A DNA stretch of 64,000 bases from Polluticaenibacter yanchengensis (lineage in GTDB: Bacteria; Bacteroidota; Bacteroidia; Chitinophagales; Chitinophagaceae). The DNA lies in the NCBI GenBank assembly GCA_027854065.1, contig JAQGEF010000003.1:62001-126000 (forward strand), read 5' to 3'. Shown piece by piece: positions 27,401 to 35,568 of this stretch (positions are counted from its first letter, which is position 1; each line of letters opens with the position of its first letter). The position numbers were made by a program, and so were the translations under genes. The notes under the pieces are model-generated. The model was not told the DNA's origin, did not search any database, and saw only the letters and a program-made list of their open reading frames with translations.

Positions 27401-27527
27401 TACCTTCATAAAACCATTGTTTGGCTAACTGGTAATCCTGGATGGGGTCTTTTGTAATATAATTTTGTTGGCTGATGGCTGTTAAAGGCATCGCACAAAA
27501 TGCTAAATGAATTAGTTTTAAACGCAT
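24498..27527 (-). CDS. Large secreted tetratricopeptide-repeat protein
   Basis: 1009 residues. A signal peptide of about 19 residues (ending AISQQ) is followed by TPR-type helical pairs over nearly the whole length, with recurring blocks such as ALPYLEQYVKES, AIGYYKDYLAK and ALTHYEYVAGNAP. The protein should be periplasmic and serve as a scaffold. It is immediately upstream of an outer-membrane barrel gene in the same operon, so it may help assembly or bind the barrel from inside. TPR proteins of this type are common in Bacteroidota next to barrels, without a defined job. The operon promoter lies in the divergent gap at 27528-27879. Confidence 0.75.
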   Translation of the reverse strand: MRLKLIHLAFCAMPLTAISQQNYITKDPIQDYQLAKQWFYEGNYSLAYPVFKDFGQKLSREVPTNNQLQREEVRFFSIACELMQMKNNAATSALDFLDDHTSESLKGQMAYYLGTYYFKNNQVNESLAAFEKSYAENLTEAQLSTMQFAKGYGYFTQKKFNLAKPLLAAAKANQESEYYVDANYYYGLILFNERRYAEAKKSFEIAKQSEKYAGLIPYYNASITYTLGNKDEAIKLAEDAINSGGKQYYSTELKQLIGHGYFEKKEYSKALPYLEQYVKESDKVKREDLYELGYSYYVSNQLEKAIDQFKPLSGGQDTLSQDAMYLLGDSYLKTNQKANARNAFLFCSNNSSNVQKKEISTFNYGKLSYELGFDNEASYTLKDFISKYPNSKYNAEAKDLLINVLSNTSNYKEALDLYESLPSKSEASQSQYAKILYNRAQELLNDKKISQANVLLLKAYKAPNNGAVLPLVNFWLGEIAYNNGSYPSAIGYYKDYLAKPLTSGDVNPDNARYNLAYSYLRNEDYANAQKEFATLQSKSLASKQLNEDVTIRLADSYYMQKSFTNAASLYNKVISSNGIAGDYATFQTAMIDGALNKKTSKIEKLQSIDRNYTNSLLIPASLMEIANVYLDDENYSNAVPYLNRIINNKSSSNLKPEALLKLGLAQYNLKKNDEALATFKSLVKQYPQAEESEDALDNIKSIYIEKGKAADYIAYSNSIGRNIDNQAADSLTYGAIELQLVDNKTTEAIESLKDYITRYPNGRYIIDAHYNIANLYNDKKDAANALTHYEYVAGNAPNKYAEAAILATARNYYFDKKDYTKATQYFTQLKAYASNDENLLEAMRGLVRCQYYNKQYTEAVNNAKDLLNQRGAGTDDKVFANLTLGKSAQENKNYTEAITYYKQVTTLNKAEYGAEARYAIATCQFLTNKLDDAEKTAFEVIQKSASYEFWVAKSYLLLGDIYLKQKDYFNAKATFQSVASASTISEIVTEAKQKLAQVEAAEQAASKIN

Positions 27528-27879
27528 GCGTTATAATTAATTTCTTTATGAATCAACTTTATAACGCAAAATAGTGCCAATTATTTATCTAATCAGTAAA
27601 CTGTTGTTCACATATCAACATGTTTTAACATTTTATGCGCTAAAGTTATGCACATTAATATGCTTTAACTTTTGTATGGCAAATAATTTGGAGGAAAATG
27701 CTTATTCGTTGCCGGATATTTAATCTTCTCCTATGAAAATTTCAGGGTCATGCTATTGAATGCTCTGTTGTGAATATGGCTTTATGATGTCGGGGAGCTG
27801 AAAATGCAACTTATAATGAATTAGATGGTCTATTAAGTATTATTTAATTATTTTTGTTTCATCTCAATTTGAAAATAGT
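27528..27879. other. Divergent promoter region of TPR/barrel and SPOR operons
   Basis: 352 bases without a gene between the minus-strand TPR operon and the plus-strand SPOR operon. A TTTTG followed by TAATTTGG near 27674-27692 resembles promoter elements but with too short a spacer. No hairpin or operator was seen. Confidence 0.45.
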
Positions 27880-28332
27880 ATGAAGGTTATTAAGGTTTTG
27901 ACTGTTTTGCTTTTCCAACTGGCGGGCCTGAACAGCTTTGCGCAGACGAATGAATCTACTGTGCTGGTAAAAGACAGCAGGATTGATGTTCTGGTAAAGA
28001 AGCAAAGCGAGATTAATAAAGTGGCGGGGCTTAAGAACCTTCGTGGTGAATATAAGGGCTACCGTATTATGATCCTGAACTCTAAGGACAGGGAACTGGC
28101 TTATAAAACCCGTTCGGAAATATTGCGATATTACCCTCAATATAATGTGTATCTTGGTTATCAATCGCCTTATTACAAAATGAAGATGGGGGACTTTATT
28201 AAAAAGGAAGATGCCGAAAAGGTGAAGAAGGATCTGAGCACTTTATTGAAATTGAATTTATACGTGGTGAATGATATGGTGAAAATAACACCGGCCGAGG
28301 AAGAGAAGCTTCTGAAAGGTGAGGATAATTAA
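27880..28332 (+). CDS. Periplasmic SPOR-domain protein
   Basis: 150 residues. The signal peptide ends near LNSFAQ (residue 22). The C-terminal part, about residues 58-132, has the SPOR pattern: GYRIMILNSKDRELAYKT at its start, YNVYLGYQSPYYKMKMGDF in the middle and AEKVKKDL after it. SPOR domains bind denuded glycan strands of peptidoglycan, mainly at division sites. The protein is soluble and short, unlike division proteins with membrane anchors. It is first in a row with an M20 amidohydrolase and a tail-anchored protein, 24 bp and 11 bp apart. Confidence 0.8.
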   Translation: MKVIKVLTVLLFQLAGLNSFAQTNESTVLVKDSRIDVLVKKQSEINKVAGLKNLRGEYKGYRIMILNSKDRELAYKTRSEILRYYPQYNVYLGYQSPYYKMKMGDFIKKEDAEKVKKDLSTLLKLNLYVVNDMVKITPAEEEKLLKGEDN

Positions 28333-28356
28333 TGTATTAATGTAATTGTAAGATTC

Positions 28357-29532
28357 ATGTTGTTAGAAGAAATAAAGGCTTTGGCGCATCGGTATAAAAA
28401 TGATAATATCGGTATGAGAAGGCATTTGCATGCTCATCCTGAATTGAGTTATAAAGAGTTTGAAACGAGTGCGTTTGTACAGGCGCAACTGGCAAAATTG
28501 CATATTCCTTTTTCGGTAATAGCTACTACGGGTGTTGTGGGTATTATTGAGGGCAGGAACCCTGGTGCGAGGGTAGTGGCGTTAAGGGCAGATATGGACG
28601 CCTTGCCGATTCTGGAAGCGAATGATATTGACTATAAATCTACGGTTGAAGGGGTTATGCACGCGTGCGGACATGATGTGCATACTACCTGCCTGTTAGG
28701 GGCTGCGAGAATTTTATCTGAAACGAAAGATAAATGGGAGGGGACGATTAAACTGATCTTTCAACCTGGTGAGGAAAAGAACCCTGGTGGTGCGAGCTAT
28801 ATGATCCGGGACGGCGTTTTGGAAAACCCGGCGCCGAAATCAATTATTGCGTTGCACGTGCATCCTTCGCTGAATGTGGGCAGGCTGAGTTTCAGGAAAG
28901 GGACGGTGATGGCGAGTGCGGACGAGTTGTATATTACGATTAAGAGTAAGGGCGGGCATGCGGCACAACCACATTTAACGACTGATACTTTGCTGGTTAC
29001 ATCGCATTTAATTATCAGTTTGCAACAGGTGATCAGCCGAAATAATAACCCGTTTAATCCTTCGGTACTGAGCATTACTTCGGTACAGGGCGGGCATACT
29101 ACGAATGTTATCCCGAGTGAGGTGAAGATTATGGGTACTTTGCGTTGTATGAACGAGGAATGGCGTTTCAGGGCACATGATCTGATTAAAAAGCAGGTGG
29201 CGGGTATTTGTGAGACGATGGGCGCTGATTATGATCTTCATATTGATGTTGGATACCCGACGGTACTGAATAACCCGGAATTGACGGAGCTGGCCTGGCA
29301 GCAGGCGGATGTTTATATGGGTAAAACGAATGTGGAAGAGACGGAGCTGAGAATGGGCGCGGAGGATTTTGGTTATTATGCGCAACAGATACCTGCTTGT
29401 TTTTTCCGTTTGGGCGTTATGAACAAGGAGCTTGGCATTACAAGCGGGGTGCATACTCCTACTTTTAATATAGATGAGGAGGCAATAGAGATTGGCGCGG
29501 GAGTGATGGCCTGGTTGGGTGCAACCGTTTAA
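28357..29532 (+). CDS. M20-family amidohydrolase (N-acyl amino acid deacylase type)
   Basis: 391 residues, a normal length. Family M20D enzymes cleave N-acyl groups from amino acids (hippurate hydrolase, N-acetyl amino acid deacetylase, IAA-amino acid hydrolase). The metal ligands show as Cys104 and His106 in HACGHDVH, the Glu pair in QPGEEKNPGG near 142, and later His residues in ALHVHPS and SGVHTPTF. No signal peptide, so cytoplasmic. Exact substrate is not predictable. It is co-transcribed with the SPOR gene upstream. Confidence 0.88.
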   Translation: MLLEEIKALAHRYKNDNIGMRRHLHAHPELSYKEFETSAFVQAQLAKLHIPFSVIATTGVVGIIEGRNPGARVVALRADMDALPILEANDIDYKSTVEGVMHACGHDVHTTCLLGAARILSETKDKWEGTIKLIFQPGEEKNPGGASYMIRDGVLENPAPKSIIALHVHPSLNVGRLSFRKGTVMASADELYITIKSKGGHAAQPHLTTDTLLVTSHLIISLQQVISRNNNPFNPSVLSITSVQGGHTTNVIPSEVKIMGTLRCMNEEWRFRAHDLIKKQVAGICETMGADYDLHIDVGYPTVLNNPELTELAWQQADVYMGKTNVEETELRMGAEDFGYYAQQIPACFFRLGVMNKELGITSGVHTPTFNIDEEAIEIGAGVMAWLGATV

Positions 29533-29543
29533 TATTTTAAGCA

Positions 29544-30212
29544 ATGATTGAGATACTGAATCAGTTTTTATTTAAGCATAAATTTCTTTCTCTTAAGGGA
29601 ATCGGTACTGTTGAAATTGAAGCGAACGAACCATTTTATAATGAGTTGAGTAGTGAGATTTTGCCCCCGGCTCTGAGTGTTCATTTAAGTGCGGATGTTA
29701 AAGATGAGCAGGAAGCTTCTTTGCTTTTATATATCGGGGATAAGCTTCAGTTGCATGAAGCTGCTGCTAAGGCTTTGTACGTGAAATTCTGCCGTTATAT
29801 TGATGGGATTTTGAAAAAGGGCCAGTCTTTTGACTGGGCTGGTATTTTTCATTTGAATTATAATACTTACGGACAGTTCGAGATTTTTCCGAATAGCCAG
29901 CTGGCTAACCTGCAGCCTGCTGTTAAAGTAAGGGCAGTTAAACCTGTGCAGATTGTTGACACGGAAAAGGCTGCTGTTGCTGAAGTTACGGTGGCAGTGG
30001 CTGAATCTCCTGTAATGCCAACGGCGGTTGCAACCCCTGTGGCTGTAGCAAGGGAGTTCCTGGAAGAAGAGAACAACAAGGCTGAAGTGGAGTCGCTTGC
30101 GACATTGGAGGAAGAGGTCCGTGGTTCAGGGATTAAAAAATGGCTGGCCGCTATTGTATTATTTATTGCGGCTATAGCATTGATCATATTGAAATACATG
30201 AAAGTTTTATAG
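29544..30212 (+). CDS. Tail-anchored membrane protein of unknown function
   Basis: 222 residues. The N-terminal part (ILNQFLFKHKFLSLKGIGTVEIE) recalls the start of HU-like/CCDC81-type domains of Bacteroidota SPOR proteins, a weak resemblance. The middle is rich in Val, Ala and Glu and probably disordered, and one C-terminal helix (about 199-218) anchors it in the membrane with a short tail. The first 130 residues would face the cytoplasm. It follows the amidohydrolase by 11 bp and shares the row with a SPOR protein, so a link to the cell envelope is possible. No catalytic motif is visible. Confidence 0.55.
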   Translation: MIEILNQFLFKHKFLSLKGIGTVEIEANEPFYNELSSEILPPALSVHLSADVKDEQEASLLLYIGDKLQLHEAAAKALYVKFCRYIDGILKKGQSFDWAGIFHLNYNTYGQFEIFPNSQLANLQPAVKVRAVKPVQIVDTEKAAVAEVTVAVAESPVMPTAVATPVAVAREFLEEENNKAEVESLATLEEEVRGSGIKKWLAAIVLFIAAIALIILKYMKVL

Positions 30213-30561
30213 TGATGTGTGGTTTGGGTAGGTTTGTGCTGTTATTGAGTATTAGTATTGGGTGTGACCCACCCCAACCCCTCCCAGGGAGGGGACAGAA
30301 GCATCAGTGATTGGATGTGATTAGTGGTATTATGAAGGTGTATTTTTTCGCAGCTTGTATTTTTTTAGGGACTGTTGTTTGTTTGAATGGCTGATGCCGT
30401 ATTTTAATGTTGACGGGCTGCGGTGGACAGCAGGCAGCGAGGTACGAGCTGGTGCGACGCAGGAGCACGTGCCCTGCAGTACACCGAACTGTTGTTGAAT
30501 AAAGGGATGTTGCTGAGAGCCCCAAAGTAAAAAAGTAACGAGTAAATTTATTACTGCCGTA
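30213..30561. repeat. Intergenic region with GC palindrome and GC-rich element
   Basis: CCCCTCCC (30278-30285) and GGGAGGGG (30287-30294) form a perfect palindrome in a CCCACCCCAACCCC setting, a kind of repeat scattered in many Bacteroidota genomes. From about 30340 to 30530 lies a GC-rich block with GTATTTTTTCGCAG, GGGCTGCGGTGG and GCGACGCAGGAGCACG that shares words, in opposite orientation, with the element near 47700-47890. No gene is supported. Confidence 0.55.
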
Positions 30562-31101
30562 TCAGCTGTTTACAGATATGTTTATCTCGGGTAAAATACT
30601 GATGACACCGGGTAAGGCTTTTTGAAACCAATAGGTGTATTTCCGGGGATTTTGAAGAATGTCCTGTTGTAAATCGTCTGTTGATATCCACCGGTAGGCG
30701 GCTACTTCGTTGGGATTTGGGATGGGCCTGTCGTCTGTAAAGCCGATGAATACATGATCGAACTCGTGTTCTATTAACCCGTTTTCTACGGGAGAATGGT
30801 AGATGAAACTGAATGCTTTTTGAATATCGCATTGTATGCCCATTTCGAATGCGAGCCTGGATAGGGCGCTTTGTTTGATATCTTCTCCCCATTGCGGATG
30901 GGAACAGCAGGCATTTGTCCACAGCCCTGCACCATGGTATTTATCTGCCGCACGCTGGTGTATGAGCATCTGGCCATTGGCATTGAACAGGAAAATGGAA
31001 AAGGCACGGTGTAGTTCTCCTTTTATATGTGCTTCGGTTTTGTCCATTTCTCCGTAGGCGTTATCTGATATGTCTACTAATACTACTTTGTTCCTGATCA
31101 T
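30562..31101 (-). CDS. idi: Isopentenyl-diphosphate delta-isomerase, type I
   Basis: 179 residues, the usual length for the Nudix-fold type I enzyme, which interconverts IPP and DMAPP to supply isoprenoid synthesis. The catalytic Cys is in WTNACCSHP (Cys66 aligns with Cys67 of the E. coli enzyme), and the conserved Glu lies in EHEFDHVF. The block HRAFSIFLFN and the following Nudix-like helix are clear. It is the last gene of the carotenoid operon, 11 bp after the lycopene cyclase gene, feeding precursors to the pathway encoded upstream. Confidence 0.93.
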   Translation of the reverse strand: MIRNKVVLVDISDNAYGEMDKTEAHIKGELHRAFSIFLFNANGQMLIHQRAADKYHGAGLWTNACCSHPQWGEDIKQSALSRLAFEMGIQCDIQKAFSFIYHSPVENGLIEHEFDHVFIGFTDDRPIPNPNEVAAYRWISTDDLQQDILQNPRKYTYWFQKALPGVISILPEINISVNS

Positions 31102-31112
31102 ATTTTCTGCTT

Positions 31113-31841
31113 TTATTGGGTTACTGCTATTGTGTGGTGCTCTTTTACTTTGTTTTTTCTTTTGACCAGCAGGTTGAAGATGTAAATGTTTAAAAGAAAC
31201 TGGCTGTAGCCATAGACGGCGTCTTCTACGGGGATGGTGAGCATTTTTATACCTAAAAATTCTTCGGGATTATAATTGACTATTGGTGACTGGATGCCAG
31301 TGCCGGTGAGTATGCCATTGACGGGGAAGAAGCCGAGCATTAATATGGTGTAAACGAGTGATGCCTGGCCTATCCAATCCTGCCTGGCTATAAAATGTAA
31401 GTATAATAAAACGGCTGCGGTGATTACTGCTGTGACGAGTGTGTAGGTTTGTTGATAGTGTAACAGGGCTACAAGGATGCAAATAATGCTGCTGATGAAT
31501 ACAATGATGTTATTGAAGGCATTTGCCCACGATAAATCATAAAATTTATTGAGACAATAATAGGTGAATACGCATGAGAAGGGGATGCAAATGAAGAACA
31601 GCCATTCTTCTATTGGTAATCCTGCGATGATGGCATTGATGGTATAGCTGTTGTTGAACCACCAGACGCCCATTTTTGTAAACCAGATATCCCAGATGAT
31701 GAATGGTATGGCTACGATGGTGGCGCTGATGGAGAATGTACCGAAATATTTGTGAAACTGTATCTTTTTATGGAAAGATGCAATGAAACAAATGATGATG
31801 GTAAAAAAGTTGATGAGTATATATGTGTATGGCTGAAGCAT
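31113..31841 (-). CDS. crtY: Lycopene cyclase, CrtYcd fusion type
   Basis: 242 residues with seven or so membrane helices. It joins two lycopene cyclase domains as in fused CrtYc-CrtYd proteins; each repeat holds a conserved acidic motif, GLPIEEWLFF near 77 and TIPVEDAVYG near 209. The enzyme forms beta-ionone rings on lycopene. The start codon shares one base with the stop of crtZ, a tight coupling. The membrane topology and small size exclude the flavoprotein CrtY type. The other end is 11 bp from idi. Confidence 0.88.
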   Translation of the reverse strand: MLQPYTYILINFFTIIICFIASFHKKIQFHKYFGTFSISATIVAIPFIIWDIWFTKMGVWWFNNSYTINAIIAGLPIEEWLFFICIPFSCVFTYYCLNKFYDLSWANAFNNIIVFISSIICILVALLHYQQTYTLVTAVITAAVLLYLHFIARQDWIGQASLVYTILMLGFFPVNGILTGTGIQSPIVNYNPEEFLGIKMLTIPVEDAVYGYSQFLLNIYIFNLLVKRKNKVKEHHTIAVTQ

Positions 31842-32293
31842 TATTTTTTACTGAAATAGATTTTGAAATATTTTACCGGTACCCAAAGGAAGCCGAAGCA
31901 TTCGCCTTCCTCTTTGCCTAGGTGTTTGTGGTGCTGTTTATGGGCTCTCCTTATGGATAGTAGGTATGGGTTTTGGGTGTTTTTGAGTAGTTTGATGCGT
32001 TGATGGATAAAAATGTCATGGACGAAGAAATATGCGGCACCGTATAAAGTGATTCCAACGCCTATATAAAAGAGATGGTTGTAATGGTTGGTGGCTCCGG
32101 TATACATGAGTGCAATGGCGGGCAGGGCGAAGATGACAAAGAAGAGGTCATTGCGTTCCAGGTGTCCTTCATTGCTATGATCGTGGTGGTCGCGGTGTAA
32201 TACCCACAAAAATCCATGCATTACATATTTATGAATGAGCCAGGTGGCGCCTTCCATTAGTATGAATGTTATTAGTACGGTGAGAAAATTCAT
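31841..32293 (-). CDS. crtZ: Beta-carotene hydroxylase
   Basis: 150 residues, a fatty-acid-hydroxylase-superfamily membrane enzyme. The four His clusters that bind the di-iron centre are all present: HKYVMH (21-26), HRDHH (33-37), HDIFIHQR near 91 and HKQHH near 117. It adds 3-hydroxyl groups to beta-carotene, giving zeaxanthin. The gene lies between the SRPBCC gene and the lycopene cyclase gene. Together with CrtY it suggests zeaxanthin or a derivative as end product of this operon. Confidence 0.93.
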   Translation of the reverse strand: MNFLTVLITFILMEGATWLIHKYVMHGFLWVLHRDHHDHSNEGHLERNDLFFVIFALPAIALMYTGATNHYNHLFYIGVGITLYGAAYFFVHDIFIHQRIKLLKNTQNPYLLSIRRAHKQHHKHLGKEEGECFGFLWVPVKYFKIYFSKK

Positions 32294-32297
32294 TTTT

Positions 32298-32798
32298 TTA
32301 AATATTTTGATTAGAGTGAATGCTATCTGCCTGCTCTTTTTTTGAATTGAACAACTGTTCTATGACCTGGTTGCGGTATTGGAAAATTTTGTCCAGTTTT
32401 TTCTTTACAATTATTTGATGCATCCATTTGCCAATGATACCGAGTGGTAATTCGTAAGTTACAATATCGATCATTAATACACCGTTTTTATTTGTTATAA
32501 ATTGATGATAATGATGCCAGTATTTATAAGGCCCTTTTTGCTGGGTATCTGTGAACTGTTTTTCCGGAATTACTTTTTCAATTTTTGTTTGCCAGTTCAT
32601 GGGAATACCGAGTAATGGTGATACTTTGTAATTGATGATCATGCCTTCATAAATGGCTGCTTCTGAAATATTGCCTAAAACTTTGAACGCCATACCTGGT
32701 GGTGTTATAACAGACAGGTTATGCGGGGATGAAAAGAATGCCCAGACCTTGCTGATGTGGCTGTTTATCTGTTGTTCTCTTTTTAGTGTATATTTCAT
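32298..32798 (-). CDS. SRPBCC-family protein of the carotenoid operon
   Basis: 166 residues of the START/Bet v1-like SRPBCC fold, with the typical N-terminal strand followed by VWAFFSSPHNLSVITP and a C-terminal long helix. Proteins of this fold bind hydrophobic ligands in a large cavity. Members of this group occur in carotenoid clusters of Bacteroidota, so it could carry or shield a carotenoid intermediate. That role is inference. It lies four bp from crtZ and four bp from the preceding secreted protein. The tail is polar and probably disordered. Confidence 0.7.
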   Translation of the reverse strand: MKYTLKREQQINSHISKVWAFFSSPHNLSVITPPGMAFKVLGNISEAAIYEGMIINYKVSPLLGIPMNWQTKIEKVIPEKQFTDTQQKGPYKYWHHYHQFITNKNGVLMIDIVTYELPLGIIGKWMHQIIVKKKLDKIFQYRNQVIEQLFNSKKEQADSIHSNQNI

Positions 32799-32802
32799 AG
32801 GT

Positions 32803-33258
32803 TCATTGTAAAACTTTGTTTACTAATTGCAATAATGTTCCGGATGCAATTTTATCTTTGTGTTCGTTTATGAACTGCTTGTCTTCATTGATATTTTGCC
32901 TGTAGCCTAAGAATGACGGACAGTTTTTTTGTATTGATAATCTTATAAACCTGGTCTCTATATTGTTTTGATTGCTATTGATGGCTTTTTCTATATTCTG
33001 TTTTCCTTTTTTGAATGTTGAAAGTTTGGAAATGGGGCTAAAGGTATGGTTTGCCCAAATGGTCTGAAATGCGCCAAGGTATGCCAGATGGGTATTGCTG
33101 CCTGTGCTTTTACTTAATGCTTCGATAAGGCTTTTGCATAGTTTTTCATCTTTGATGGCTTTATCGTAATTGCTGCGCACATATTCCAAATCTATATCCT
33201 GGGCATTGGCAGACAGGAATGATAGCAGTGCTATGAAAATTGTCACTATTTTTCTCAT
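32803..33258 (-). CDS. Secreted hypothetical protein within the carotenoid operon
   Basis: 151 residues. The signal peptide ends after SANAQ (residue 20). The mature part is helical, with TPR-like or bundle character (AYLGAFQTIWANH, FIRLSIQKNCPSFLGY). Two Cys residues occur (KLCKSL and KNCPSF). No named family is recognised. The start overlaps the crtB stop by four bases, and the next gene follows after four bases, so it is an integral member of the operon. A periplasmic helper in carotenoid placement is conceivable but unsupported. Confidence 0.7.
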   Translation of the reverse strand: MRKIVTIFIALLSFLSANAQDIDLEYVRSNYDKAIKDEKLCKSLIEALSKSTGSNTHLAYLGAFQTIWANHTFSPISKLSTFKKGKQNIEKAINSNQNNIETRFIRLSIQKNCPSFLGYRQNINEDKQFINEHKDKIASGTLLQLVNKVLQ

Positions 33259-34091
33259 ATTAATGCCATTTTGTATTGAAGATAGCTGCTCATCATTAAT
33301 GACATTTTTTTGCCATTGGGAATGCGTATTCTCTGGTTTAGAATTTTATCTGCCGTTGTATTTTTTATTTTATTGAAAAGTGACAGATAATAATTGTAAG
33401 CGAGATACACACCAAACCGGGACGTGGTTGGCAGTTTTTTTATGCCGATGAGGGCTTCCTGGAACTCCATTGCAATTTCTTCTTCTATGCGGCTTTTAAT
33501 GTTGTTATTGAAAACCTGCATTTCAATGCCGGGAAAGTATATGCGCCCGAGTACCTGGTAATCGTCTTTGAGATCTCTGAGAAAATTGACTTTCTGAAAG
33601 GCTGAACCTAACTTCATGGCGTATGGTTTGAGTGCTTCATATTTTTCTTTATCGCCATTGACAAATATCTGCAGGCACATTAATCCTACTACTTCTGCTG
33701 ACCCGAGAATATACTGGTTATATAGATCTGTATTATAATTTACCTGTTGTAAATCCATCTCCATGCTGTGGAGGAATGTTTTAATGAGATTTTTATCTAT
33801 ATCGTACCTGTTGACTGTTTCCTGAAATGAGTGTAATATGGGGTTTAGGGAAATGCCTTCATTTAAAGATTGCCATGTTTGCTCTTTGAAACGCTCCAGT
33901 AATAGGGGTTTGTCGAAGTCGTGGAAACTATCGACAATTTCATCTGCGAGTCTTACAAATCCATAAATGGCATAAATTGAATTCCGAATGGAGGCATGCA
34001 GCGCGAGTATGCCGAGGGAGAAGCTGGTGCTGTATTTTTTTGTGGTGCCTTTGCTTATTTCATACGATAGTTCATCAAATAGCTTTTTCAT
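33255..34091 (-). CDS. crtB: Phytoene synthase
   Basis: 278 residues, a normal length. CrtB condenses two geranylgeranyl diphosphates head to head to phytoene. The two Asp-rich motifs that bind diphosphate-Mg2+ are DEIVD (50-54) and DLKDD (near 186, in NFLRDLKDDYQVLGR). It overlaps crtI by 17 bp at its start and the secreted hypothetical gene by four bp at its end. No GGPP synthase gene lies in the operon, so GGPP must come from elsewhere in the genome. Confidence 0.95.
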   Translation of the reverse strand: MKKLFDELSYEISKGTTKKYSTSFSLGILALHASIRNSIYAIYGFVRLADEIVDSFHDFDKPLLLERFKEQTWQSLNEGISLNPILHSFQETVNRYDIDKNLIKTFLHSMEMDLQQVNYNTDLYNQYILGSAEVVGLMCLQIFVNGDKEKYEALKPYAMKLGSAFQKVNFLRDLKDDYQVLGRIYFPGIEMQVFNNNIKSRIEEEIAMEFQEALIGIKKLPTTSRFGVYLAYNYYLSLFNKIKNTTADKILNQRIRIPNGKKMSLMMSSYLQYKMALI

Positions 34092-35568
34092 ATTGGAATT
34101 TTTTTAGGTTGTTTACTTCGTTTGCTACAATGCGTCCGGATATAATGGATGGTGGTACACCGGGGCCAGGTACGGTAAGTTGTCCTGTGTAAAAAAGGTT
34201 TTGAAGTTGTTTGTTTTTTATAGATGGTTTCAGAACTGCTGTTTGTTTCAGTGTATTGGCTAATCCGTAGGCGTTTCCTTTGTAAGCATTGTAATCGGTG
34301 ATAAAATCTTTTATGCAATAGCTGCGCTTGTAATCTATTTTATCTACAAGGTTTGAAGTGCCTGTATGGTGTTCCAGCCTGGTTATCATTTGAGTAAAAT
34401 ATTGTTCCCTGATGGCTTCATTGTCTTCTATGCCTATTGCGAGCGGCATTAGCAGGAAAACGTTTTCATGCCCTTCGGGTGCAACGCCATCATCGGTCCT
34501 GGATGGGCAACAGGTATAGAAAAGTGGTTTTTCGGGCCATTTCTTGTCTGTATAAATACTGTCAATATGAGCATCCATATCATTTTCGAAGAATAATGTA
34601 TGGTGTTGCAAATTGGGTAACCGTTCTTTAAATCCGAGGTAGTAAATGAGGCAGGAGGGAGCAAATGTTTTGCTTTCCCAATACTTTTCGGTGTAGTTTT
34701 TTTTATTGGTGTTGAGTAATGATTCGGTATGGTGATAGTCGGAAGATGCTATAATGCAGTCGAATGACATTTCTTTACCATTGGTTTTGATGCCTGTTGC
34801 TAAATCGTTTTCGGATATTATCTCGTCGATATTATGGTTGAAGTGAAAATGAACACCATTGTCTACGGCAATTTTTTCCATTGCGAGTATGAGCTGATAG
34901 AAACCTCCAACGGGGTACCAGGTGCCCAATGCATAACCGCCATAGTTCATTAAACTATATAATGCGGGTATATTTTTAGGGGATGCTCCAAGGAATATAA
35001 CGGGAAATTCCATTAATGCTCTAAGATGCGGATGCTTAAAATACCTGCCTACATATTTTCTGAAATTTGTAAGTAAATCTAATTTGAGTGCGCTTTTTGC
35101 AATTTTCGGAGAGAGAAATTCAGACCAGTTATGACAGGGTTTGTTGACAAAGTCGCGCATACCGACATCATATTTATACCTGGCTGATCTCATAAAGGCA
35201 TCCAGTTTTTCACCGCTGCCTTTTTCCATTTGTTCAAACAGTTTTTTTAATTCCTGGTAGTTTTCCGGTACAGATAGTTTGCTATCGGAAAATACTATCT
35301 GGAACTGAGGATTTAGTGAAATGAGTTTGTAAAAGTCTTCGGGTTTATGATTAAAATCCCTGAAGAAATTCTCAATAATATCGGGCATCCAGTACCAGCT
35401 TGGGCCCATATCAAAGGTATAGCCGTTTTCGGTTGTAAACTGCCTGGCCCTGCCACCCGGTTGTGCATGTTTCTCAAAAACATGTACTTCGTTACCATGT
35501 TTTGCGGCATACGCAGCGGCGGATAACCCGGAGATACCAGCACCGATTATTGCTATTTTTTTACTCAT
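34075..35568 (-). CDS. crtI: Phytoene desaturase
   Basis: 497 residues, the CrtI-type amine-oxidase-like flavoprotein. The FAD-binding Rossmann motif GAGISGLSAAAYAAKHG is at the N-terminus (residues about 8-24), with the following VFEKHAQPGGRARQF. The C-terminal signature appears as FYTGQLTVPGPGVPPSIISG (near 460). It introduces the double bonds turning phytoene into lycopene. The gene overlaps marR by eight bp and crtB by 17 bp. Confidence 0.95.
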   Translation of the reverse strand: MSKKIAIIGAGISGLSAAAYAAKHGNEVHVFEKHAQPGGRARQFTTENGYTFDMGPSWYWMPDIIENFFRDFNHKPEDFYKLISLNPQFQIVFSDSKLSVPENYQELKKLFEQMEKGSGEKLDAFMRSARYKYDVGMRDFVNKPCHNWSEFLSPKIAKSALKLDLLTNFRKYVGRYFKHPHLRALMEFPVIFLGASPKNIPALYSLMNYGGYALGTWYPVGGFYQLILAMEKIAVDNGVHFHFNHNIDEIISENDLATGIKTNGKEMSFDCIIASSDYHHTESLLNTNKKNYTEKYWESKTFAPSCLIYYLGFKERLPNLQHHTLFFENDMDAHIDSIYTDKKWPEKPLFYTCCPSRTDDGVAPEGHENVFLLMPLAIGIEDNEAIREQYFTQMITRLEHHTGTSNLVDKIDYKRSYCIKDFITDYNAYKGNAYGLANTLKQTAVLKPSIKNKQLQNLFYTGQLTVPGPGVPPSIISGRIVANEVNNLKKFQYEKAI

